Positions 53,573 through 62,135 of a stretch of 64,000 bases of DNA are shown piece by piece. Position numbers and translations under genes: made by a program. Positions within the stretch are counted from its first letter, which is position 1. Each line of letters opens with the position of its first letter. The notes beneath the pieces are model-generated. The model had not been told where the DNA came from. It searched no databases and was given only the letters and a program-made list of their open reading frames with translations. Origin of the DNA: Hyperoplus lanceolatus (Eukaryota > Chordata > Actinopteri > Uranoscopiformes > Ammodytidae); the NCBI GenBank assembly GCA_026929865.2, contig CM049395.1:32785001-32849000 (forward strand). The letters run 5' to 3'.

Positions 53573-54276
53573 CACATCTTGTAGCCTACCCTGACAGGGA
53601 TTTGGTTGTTTTCTTTTAGTTAATGATATTAAATGTTGCTATAAATTGTGCATAGCCTACACATAATATAAAACTAGGTGCATATTGAATGTGAATCCTG
53701 CAACTGAAAGTATTTGGAAGGAGTAGGCCAGTTACTCAAATGGGAGTAGTTTAAAGATTGCTTTATTCATGATTTTGACCTTAAAAAGGTAGAATTTTAG
53801 GCAGTCTTATGAACAGTGCTTAATCAGTGTTTGCGGTGTGGTGTGGCAGTGTTTATTATTTTCTGCATATGCAGTTGACTCAGTATATTGTCCCCTGTCT
53901 TAATGGTAAGTGGTCTTGACGGCGGTTTGTCCACCACACACTTGGCATGATATACAGGTGAAATTTGAATATCGTGCAAAAGTTCATTTATTTCAGTAAT
54001 TCAACTTTATAGGTGAAAATAATATCTTATACAGACTCATTACATACAAAGTGAGATATGTGAAGCCTTTATTTTTTATAATTGTGATTATTATGGCTTA
54101 CAGTTTATAAAAACCCCAAATTCAAAATCTCAGAAAATTAGAATATTACATAAAATCAATAAAAAAAGGATTTTAAATACAGAACTGTCGGCCCTCTAGA
54201 AAGTATAATCATGCATATGTACTAAGTACTTGGTTTGGGCCCCTTTTGCATGAATTATTGCCTAAATATTGCCTCT

Positions 54277-54390
54277 ATATGTTGTGAGTGTATTATTGTG
54301 AGTGAACATGTAACTTGTTGCTGCCTCTTGGCCAGGACTCCCTTGAAAAAGAGGTTTTTAATCTCAATGGGACTTTCCTGGTTAAATAAA

Positions 54391-54427
<37 letters not shown>
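54277..54427 (+). mobile_element. LINE/SINE 3' tail with poly(A), inserted in left Tc1 arm
   Basis: The sequence GGCCAGGACTCCCTTGAAAA through CAATGGGACTTTCCTGG and TTAAATAAAGGTT, followed by about 34 A residues, is a common fish non-LTR 3' terminus (recalled). It splits the arm between GCCTAAAT and GCGGGCGTGGCATGG, which are adjacent in the opposite arm. Confidence 0.7.
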
Positions 54428-54428
<1 letters not shown>

Positions 54429-54432
54429 CGGG

Positions 54433-54836
54433 CGTGGCATGGATGCTATCAGTCTGTGGCACTGCTGAGGTGCTATGGAAGCCCCTGGGTTGCTTTGATG
54501 TGGCCTTCAGCTCCTCTGTATCGTTGGGTCTGGTGTGTATCATCTTCCTCTTGACAATAGTCCATAGTTTCTCTATGGAGTTCAGGTCAGGAGAGTTGTC
54601 TGGCCATTCATGCAGAGTAATACCATGGTCAGTCAACCAGTTACCAGTGGTTTATGGTACCGTGGGCAGGTGCCAAGTCTAGCTGGAAATGGAAATTGTC
54701 ATCTCCATAAAGCTTGTCAACAGACAGAAGCATGAAGTGCTCCAAAATCTTCTGGTAGATGGCTGTGGTGACTTTGGACTTGATAACACAGTGGACCAAC
54801 AGCAGCGGATGACATGATACCTCAAATCATCACTGA
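54433..54836 (-). pseudogene. Tc1 transposase C-terminal remnant (left arm)
   Basis: The minus strand encodes the third catalytic region of a DD34E Tc1 transposase: EWPDNSPDLNSIEKLW, with the catalytic Glu in IEKLW, then TIVKRKMIHTRPNDTEELKA. Frameshifts follow. The upstream part toward 54836 corresponds to the second-Asp region of the gene but is broken by stops. Paired with the copy on the opposite strand. Confidence 0.85.
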
Positions 54837-54839
54837 TCC

Positions 54840-55345
54840 AAATTAAATGTTGCGTTTCATTTGGAAATCAAGGTTCCACAGTCTAGAGGAAGAGTGGAGG
54901 GGCACAACATCCAAGGGGCTTGAAGACCACTGTCAAGTTTCAACAGTCAGTGATGATTTGAGGCACCATGTCATCTGATGGTGTTGGTCCACTGTGTTAT
55001 CAAGTCCAAAGTCACCACCAGCTGTCTACCAGGAGATTTTAGAGCACTTCATGCTTCTGTCTGTTGACAAGCTTTATGGAGATGCTGAATTACTTTTTCC
55101 AGCAAGACTTGACACCTGTCCACAGTGCCAAAACCACAAGTAACTGGTTGACTGACCATGGTATTACTGTGCTGATTGGCCAGACAACTCTCCTGACCTG
55201 AACCCAATAGAGAAACTATGGACTATTGTCAAGAGGAAGATGATACACACCAGACCCAACAATACAGAGGAGCTGAAGGCCACTATCAAAGCAACCTGGG
55301 CTTCCATAACACCTCAGCAGTGCCACAGACAGATAGCATCCTTTG
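54840..55345 (+). pseudogene. Tc1 transposase C-terminal remnant (right arm)
   Basis: The plus strand at 55174-55221 reads DWPDNSPDLNPIEKLW in frame, followed by TIVKRKMIHTRPNN and an intact-looking ATIKATWASITPQQCH. The upstream part (54850-54960) extends further into the gene than the left copy, covering the unpaired centre, and has internal stops. Interrupted at 55346 by a short retroposon tail. Confidence 0.85.
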
Positions 55346-55432
55346 GAAGCGCATTGTGAAGCGCCTTGTGACCCTGGTCTGTGAAGGGCGCTATATAAAT
55401 AAAAGCTTACTTACTTACTTACTTACTTACAT
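55346..55432 (+). mobile_element. LINE 3' tail with (ACTT)n, inserted in right Tc1 arm
   Basis: GCGCCTTGTGACCCTGGTCT, then GGCGCTATATAAATAAAAGC and five TTAC units, a fish non-LTR tail recalled from memory. CATCC occurs on both sides (near 55341-55345 and 55430-55434), a possible target duplication. The left arm lacks it. Confidence 0.65.
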
Positions 55433-55770
55433 CCATGCCACACCGCATTTAGGCAATAATTTGTGCAAAGGGGGCCCAAACCAAGTACTTAGTACATATG
55501 CTCGATTATACTTTATAGAGGGCCGACATTTTTGTATTTAAAATCCTTTTTTTATTGATTTTATGTAATATTCAAATTTTCTGAGATTTAGAATTTGGGG
55601 TTTTCATAAGCTGTAAGCCATAATAATCACAATTATAACAAATAAAGGCTTGAAATATCTCACTTTGAATGTAATGAGTCTATATAATATAATAGTTTCA
55701 CCATTTAGGTTGAATTACTGAAATAAATGAACTTTTGCACGATATTCTAATTTTTCGAGTTTCACCTGTA

Positions 55771-55892
55771 TTGATAAGAGATTTATTCTTGTTCTTTTCA
55801 TACGGGCAGCGACATTCCACGTATGTATCGCCTGGACCTGTGGTGTAGCATTGGGCGAGGAAGCCTTGACAGCGCCCTGATTTAATCTGCAA
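55771..55892 (-). pseudogene. short protein-like frame next to the nested Tc1 element
   Basis: Minus-strand frame reading GRCQGFLAQCYTTGPGDTY then VECRCPYEKNKN, cysteine-rich and not low-complexity, ending where the Tc1 element begins. If this was part of the parent element's gene, the Tc1 insertion cut it; the flank on the far side of the Tc1 element stays open for about 20 further codons. I do not recognise the protein. Confidence 0.2.
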
Positions 55893-56094
55893 GGTTAAGA
55901 TCCCTCTATAACAGTTTTTCCAATGACTCTAGCCTATTTTGTTCAAACTGCCTTTGTATTTCACATCCCTCAATTAGCACCTGTCACTTTCACATGGGCC
56001 TATTTTAAATAAATATTCAGATGATTCAGCAGATGCAAGGTGTGTCAGTTCTGTGTGCAGTTCACAGGACAGTTTACAGGGACAGGGAACAGGT

Positions 56095-56520
56095 GGACAG
56101 TAGTGTTCGGGCATGGTAGGAGCTACACACCTCTTAAATTTAACCAAGGTTGAGAGATGGATATGGATTTTGGGAGGACCAGGAGGACTAGGCTAAATCT
56201 CCATTCTGGGAGAAGAGGTTGAGTTGATGGAGGGCTACAGAAACCTGGGCATTTAATTAAACAACAGACTGCATGAAGGGACAGCGCAGACTCTACTTCA
56301 TGAGCAAATCCTTATTAACCTGTTACTAAGCCCAGTTGGTTGTGGAGAGAATGATAATGCACAAGCTGCTGAAGATGATGGACAGCATCACCTTCAGCTA
56401 TTTGACCACTACAGAAAGTCATTCCTGATACAATCCACAATAACTGCTACTACAATGCCACACTTTCCCTATGGCAATAAATAAAGTACATTATCCATCT
56501 ATAAGTCCATCCATCCATGC
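56095..56520 (+). mobile_element. decayed LINE 3' fragment
   Basis: The plus strand retains pieces resembling the end of an L2/Rex-type polyprotein in mixed frames (VEGYRNLGI, LLSPVGCGEN, TTMPHFPYGNK) followed by a stop and an AATAAATAAAGTACATT tail near 56478. No catalytic block survives. Confidence 0.45.
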
Positions 56521-57179
56521 AGGTATATTTAAACAACGCCTATGCATATGGGTTCTGTATTATAATCTCTGAAGGACACACCTTTTGGTTTACTATTTCC
56601 ACAAGAAAACAAATGAGCAAACAAAAAGCTTAATTTTCCATATTGGGCCTTCAAATTGATCATAAAATCAACCTTGCGGTAAAGAACACCAACTGAATAC
56701 ATTGCTGGAAAGGTGCTAATGTTGAGAGTGTGAAGATTGTACAATTTTACATTTAAACACACCTACAATTCACCACCATGCTTTTGATTAGATTTAATTT
56801 ATTTGCACAATAAAAACAACAAAGAACATTGGCCACAGAAATATAAAATATAAAACATTTTTTAAAAGGCAACATATTGTGCAGGTGAGATATATATATA
56901 TAAAAAAGTTGTGAATGATATCTTACTTCAAAGATCATTTAATGTAAAATACTGAAGAAAATAGAAGTAATTTAATCCACAAGGTTATACAGAGGTAAAA
57001 AGACAAGCAAAGTGGGTATATGGTTGTAGTTGTCCTGCTTATTTAACTGTAAAGGCCGCCTACAACTCCTTATTCGTGATAACCATCAAACTACATCGTG
57101 CACATTTACTGAGTGACGATTGTGTTGCATTTCTCACAAACAACAATGATCATCTCACAACGATTTATGCTCTTCGTAG

Positions 57180-58346
57180 CTCAGGGCTGCCGCTATAGGC
57201 TCGTTTCGCGTCACGTGACATTCCTCGACATTGATTGATTTGGTTTGTAGAGGGGCGTGCGTCTGACGTCACCCTTCCTCAGGTCGGCAATACCATAGAC
57301 ATTATAATGTCTATGGGCAATACGTCATCTAGACAGAACTCTCGTGGCAGTACTCAAAGACAGCGCGATCATTCAAAATAAGCGTTATAGCTCAAATCTG
57401 CAATGTCCTGAGCTGTTTTGTGGTTTACAAAGTAAAAAACAAACATCATGGTTTTATTCCTTTGCCATGCCCCCAAAAATTCCCCTAAAGAAGGGCTGTA
57501 TGACAGCAGGAAGCTCCCGGCTGCGCCCTGCATTCAGTGGGAGTTTGCTATCGTAACGAACAATTAGTTCACGTGTAATCAGCTTACATAGAGACTCAGT
57601 GAGGTGAATATATACATCAGGGCATGATATCTCTGGCCAATGGGTCGGATCATTGCGCCAGATTGATGCTGAGAGACTAGACACACATAGTTTTAGATTG
57701 ATCAAATTAATCATTTAACGTTATCTAGCTGGCAGAGTTGTTGTAAAGGATCTTAACATTGTGTCTGTCGGTTAAATTTTAACTTATTTATCTCTGATCG
57801 TTTTCTTTTTGTGCTGTTTTGGACCGCAATTTTGCATTATAGTCAAAATCGCTTTGTTTTCCACCCAAAGGGGGCGTGGCCATGTCGGAACGTTGATTGC
57901 CTTCACCAGTTTGTTTGAATGAATGAATGAATGAATGAAGAAACATGTGAACATATCTATGGAACATATTAATTTCCTGCAGCGCTGTAGTTCAGGCAGC
58001 CGACCAGACAATGCACACTTCAACCAAACATAAGCCTAGAGGTAAATAAATGGCAAAAAATAGGCTGAGAACGAATGTATGCGATATGTTTATTAAAACG
58101 TAATCAATACGTTTTGTAGCCAAACGTAATTGAGCATCCTGAACAGCTCTAGGCTGAGAACGAACTTGTTTGCGATATGTTCATAAAAACGTAATTTCGG
58201 ACAAAATACGTTTTTCAGTCAAACGTAATTGAGAATGCCGAATATGTTCATAAAAACGTAATCACGGACAAAATACGTAAATGGTCAAACGTAATTGAGA
58301 ATGCCGAATAGTCCTCTGGGAACGTAATTTTGATGAGAAAGGGTTG
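57180..58346 (-). repeat. right terminal inverted repeat, longer than the left
   Basis: Reverse complement of the left arm with few substitutions. Differences: one extra subrepeat of about 60 bp (58193-58260), two more ATTC units, about 10 extra bases next to them, and about 430 bp (57290-57715) between the CAGCTAGATAACGTT block and the TGACGTCAGACGC block that the left arm lacks. The arm therefore reads as the fuller version of the terminus. Confidence 0.85.
57291..57714 (-). pseudogene. possible coding exon remnant inside the right arm
   Basis: On the minus strand, 57714-57454 is an open frame of 86 codons. Its first half reads WRNDPTHWPEISCPDVYIHL followed by TESLCKLITRE and is protein-like; the end (PFFRGIFGGMAKE) stops at 57454. 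From memory, W-P-E-(I/V)-S-x-P-D-(V/I)-Y resembles the start of fish transposon-encoded proteins that carry SWIM zinc fingers and YqaJ nuclease domains, but this is weak and unchecked. Absence of the segment from the left arm shows it was internal sequence of a longer parent element. A perfect 22-bp palindrome (57294-57315) lies at its distal edge. Confidence 0.25.
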
Positions 58347-58353
58347 CGCACGT
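58347..58353. repeat. right target-site duplication CGCACGT
   Basis: Matches the 7-mer at 51887-51893 on the other side of the element. Confidence 0.85.
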
Positions 58354-59095
58354 TGTTCTACACGTAGCCATAAGGTAGTAGCCAGTCGTGTCTGTGCACA
58401 ACAATCCACAGGAAGAGTTTGTGTTAAGTGTGTTATAAGTGCAAATTCACAAATAATCTTGTCATGTTTTTTTTTATTAGTTTTACAAAATGATCATTAA
58501 CAACTGTGCCCCCATCCAATACCTCTTTACAAAATATCTGCATAATTTAATTAACATTGAGTGTGACTAAGCAGTCACAAATGAGTATTTCTATTTAATG
58601 TAAGGTCTAATCTAAGGCAGAATAAATAACCATAACTGTGTAGAAGTACACACATATAAACTCTTCTTATCCTTAAATAACCAGCAATGTAATCATAAAG
58701 TTGAACACTGCCAGTTTAATTACTTGGAAGTTTTGCATTTCTTATCTCATATTCTTGGAGGAAAAATGACCTCAGTACAAAAACACATTTAAGATAGAAT
58801 CTAAGAATCTGTGCATTTGAACCGTTGAGAGGTAATGAGTGGCAATCAGCGTGCAACACATGTCAGGAAAGTGTTGGCAATCAACAAGAACTAATTAACC
58901 CCCATATAAACAGCATCAACATTTATATCAGTTAATTAACGTGGGAAGCGGAATCCTATGTGCTATGCTTTTCGCCTCTGCATCATGGTTCAGAATTTAC
59001 TTTTTTTTCACGCATTAATTGAATTTTGATGACTAACAAAAATGCAGGATTGGTTCGGGAAAAAAAATTACCACAAAATGATTCTGTTATTCTGT

Positions 59096-59098
<3 letters not shown>

Positions 59099-59131
<33 letters not shown>
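59099..59131. repeat. (CT)n microsatellite
   Basis: 33 bp of CT repeat. Confidence 0.95.
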
Positions 59132-59135
<4 letters not shown>

Positions 59136-59525
59136 ATTGTGGAGGGGGTGAAGAAGGGAGGAAAAGAGATTATGCGAAATAGAGAGAAGCAAAATATAGA
59201 GGAACAGATCATTCCACTAATGAGGGTCCCTCAGTGTGGCCCAGTGGCTGTTGCCCCCAGGCTGCTACATGTGACGCAGTGCAAAATCAGACTGTCTAGC
59301 TACGGCGGGAAATAAATCAGTGTCAGTAGCTGGATGTCAAACTAGTTCATTCCAAATTGAGTATCTCATTTGCAGATGCCGATTCGTACTTACTGAGCCG
59401 CCAATGACTAATGTTTGATAGGAGTTGAGAGATAGTCGAACACAATCCTGAACATTTTGGAGGCTTCAAATCTTAACATCATGGGTACATTTTTTGAATT
59501 GATGTAACATTACATCCGAAACACT

Positions 59526-60007
59526 CAGTGCGTTTACATGCAGACTTATAATCGGATAACTAAACGAATAAGACCTCAACAGGACTTTTAAACTGCATGT
59601 AAACACCTTTATCCGATCTACTTCGGACACAAACCGGCACAATAACGGACAAGATAAGTCGGATAAGAACACCTAGATAATTCGTTCATTGTCGACTTTC
59701 TCTCTGCATGTATACAGGGATCGGATATCGCATATCGGACTTCTCGTTCTGTGCTTGTGTGCCTGCGCGTGATAGGCTACACCATGGGTTATTGACGGAA
59801 GAGAACCGGACGTGACTCTAAAACCACTTGTTGAAAGCATGGTTGAAAGGGCTACAGCGCCACCTAGCATAGTGGAGACAGCCATGCACCGGACATTTAT
59901 CCGATTTCTGAAAGGCCATGTATACTCAGACAAGTGACACGGCCCGTTCGAGTGTCTTGTTCGATATATGTGATAATCCAATCTAGTTGTGCCATGTAAC
60001 CGCACTG
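59526..60007. mobile_element. 482-bp TIR element with CAGTGCG ends
   Basis: The left end CAGTGCGTTTACATG and the reverse complement of the right end CAGTGCGGTTACATG differ by one base. ACT is present directly outside both ends (59523-59525, 60008-60010), a 3-bp duplication. The interior repeats CGGATA/ATCCGA motifs in both orientations. No coding sequence. A CACTA/EnSpm or Harbinger origin is possible; unassigned. Confidence 0.72.
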
Positions 60008-61336
60008 ACTGATAGCTGCGAACACCTTTTTTAAAATGCTGAGTATTGAATGCTTCTGAAATGTAGCCGTGTGTGGATGATATTTCAGATTAATGCTGTG
60101 AAGAGTCGGATGCGGTGCTGAGAGAGGTTGAGAGTTGGTGCGCTCAGGAAACAGTTGAAGCACATTTTGTGAGAACTGCATTGTGGGTCAAAATGTGTTA
60201 ATGAGAATAGGAAATTCTGTATAATTTCACTTATTGAAAGATGTCTAACATGCATTAATAATAGTGAGAATATAAGTTGTCATATTTTATATCTAACATA
60301 TATGTAAAGTTATATCTTAAATTATTTAATGACCCAAATTTTAGCAGAAGCTGCCATACTTTTCAGTTTGACATATCTTCAACATTTGTATGTTATAGTA
60401 GTGTTATGACAGTTAAATGAAGTAAACCTGTCCTGAATGTGCTGTGTAGGTTGGTGGAGTTCCCCTTAAAGACTGCTGTAGGCACTTACAAGCTGTACAG
60501 AAAGTTCCTGTTTTAACTCTGTGCAAGTCATTGTTCTCTGTGTTTGGCACTGTGTTTCTCTCATGTACATATGCCTCCACTTCTATCTGCATCTACCTCT
60601 CTGCAGCCCTTTCCTCCTGGGTGCGAAAACACCGTATACTGCTGCACTGACTGCTCGGTTTCCTTGTATACGGTAGCTTGGCGGGAGGCTAACAGCATCT
60701 TTATACTGTATAAAGCCAATGGGAAGTTGATCTATTCAGTGATCTCTTCACCTTCTCTCAACTTTATCCATTCCTCTGGGTTGCCCGTCTTTCTGCCACA
60801 GATCCACTGTTGGATCATTGGGATTCATCTTCCTGAAATGCTTTTTTTCCCCAATTAATTTAAAGGATGAGTCAGCGATTCTGGAGAATTTGTTTTGTCA
60901 AAGGCACTTTTTGTCAAAATCAGTGATTATCTCTTCACGATCCCCTGCAATGTCCGTATGTGTGTGTGTGTGTGCAGAAAAAATACTTTGTTTATATACC
61001 CTTTGTTTACAGACCAGTTTACAGAGCTTCGGCTGCGTCTCAACAGTTCAGAATATGTCAGAATGTGGAGCAGCAGCAGTGCAGGGGAAAGAGAAATTGC
61101 TCCTTTCTTTGATGTGTGTGTGTGTGTGTAAACAGGTTGATTTGCTTTGTAGTTTTGGAGGTTCACCCAAACTGAAGGGTTAGCACCGGGCTTTTCACCA
61201 CTGAGTTCGATGGGTGAAACTGACAAACAAGATGTTGCAAATGTAAAGTCAAGGCAACGTTTTTTGTTCTGATTTATTAATGTCTGTCTAAATGCCATAT
61301 TCAGGTACGTACTCCATTGAACATCTTATGGGTTGC

Positions 61337-62090
61337 TGTAATCAACCCTTTTTCTTCATACTCATTGAAGAGTGTTTTAATGATAAATCAGGAGGGCTAG
61401 ATCAAGAGGTATAAATAGCATCCAGGAATGGTACACCGATCAGAGTGCAAGGAATGAGGATGAGGAGACGTAGCTTTCTTTAGGCTATATTCTTTTCGCC
61501 GTATTTATTTAAATCCCTGGTATTGTCTTCCAGTTTTCTATAAACAGTAAAATAAAACACCATTAGTTTTACAAGGCATAATAAATAAATACCTATTGGC
61601 TTAACAACATATACAATTATAGCAGGCTGATATAAATAACTAAACAGAGCCTCATTCATAATACTGGAGAAATCATACACAAAATACTCAGATAAAATAA
61701 ACAGACTCTACATAGCCGCGCCAAAGAGCAGACATGGGCCAAGCGGCACACTGCATGTGCAGGACATCTCCCTTTCACGTGATAACCAACTGTCATAGCA
61801 ACCACACGACGCTGATTAAATTAGCTTAACAACCAACATCAAACTTATACAAATTATTGATTAATACTCAAAATGAAACAAAGTAAAGGGCACTTACATT
61901 TCACAAACTCAATACAGGAGAAATCAAACAAATAAAGCAGGTATCAGAGAGACGATGAGCCACCTGCTGGCTTGCATGAATCTCTCTCTCGGACTAACTG
62001 TCAGAAAACGAAACTTAACTTATACACTATAGACTGGGAGCAACTGCTCTTAAAGCGACAGTAACCATTAATCTCAGAGCCTTTTATACA
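61337..62090 (-). repeat. probable 3' LTR of the BEL/Pao element
   Basis: On the minus strand it would run from TGTATAAAAGG (62090), directly after the purine tract, to GGGTTGATTACA (61337), i.e. TG...CA ends. It includes an AATAAA-type signal (TTTAAATAAATACGG near 61513-61499). The inner end is well placed by its neighbour; the outer end is inferred from TG/CA only, since the partner LTR is not in the window. Confidence 0.5.
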
Positions 62091-62103
62091 GCCGCCCCCA
62101 AAT
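62091..62103 (-). other. polypurine tract of the BEL/Pao element
   Basis: Minus strand TTTGGGGGCGGC immediately before the LTR start; second-strand primer site by position. One C interrupts the purines. Confidence 0.5.
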
Positions 62104-62135
62104 GTGCAAGGAACATTTGCATCAAATAAAAGGGC

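Larger units (their letters stand above)
53955..55768. mobile_element. Tc1-derived palindromic (foldback) element, nested
   Basis: The ends start CAGGTGAAA and finish TTTCACCTG, with TA on both sides (53953-53954, 55769-55770), as for Tc1/mariner insertions. The terminal repeats are about 300 bp long and include GTGCAAAAGTTCATTTATT and CCAAACCAAGTACTTAGTAC. Between them, two copies of a Tc1-type transposase 3' part face each other: minus strand about 54836-54433, plus strand about 54840-55345. So nearly the whole element is an imperfect palindrome with about 110 bp of unpaired centre. It probably arose by inverted joining of two Tc1 ends, and it carries no complete transposase. Confidence 0.88.
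51894..58346. mobile_element. 6.45-kb DNA transposon with long inverted repeats and 7-bp duplication
   Basis: Outer ends begin CAACCCTTTCTCATC on both sides in inverted orientation, and the 7-mer CGCACGT lies directly outside each end (51887-51893 and 58347-58353). The arms match nearly base for base over at least 550 bp, indicating recent insertion. The interior contains a nested Tc1-derived palindrome, a LINE remnant, a GT/GC microsatellite and a few short minus-strand frames that may be decayed coding exons. No intact transposase is visible, so this copy looks non-autonomous. A 7-bp duplication with long TIRs could fit P, Mutator-like, hAT-like or Dada-type elements. Termini do not match any consensus I know well, so I leave the superfamily open. 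Confidence 0.85.

Noticed and set aside
51894-58353. Reading the inverted arms as an assembly artefact
   Set aside because: The precise 7-bp flanking duplication and the differences between the arms (extra unit, 430-bp block) argue for a real insertion, although long-read confirmation would settle it.
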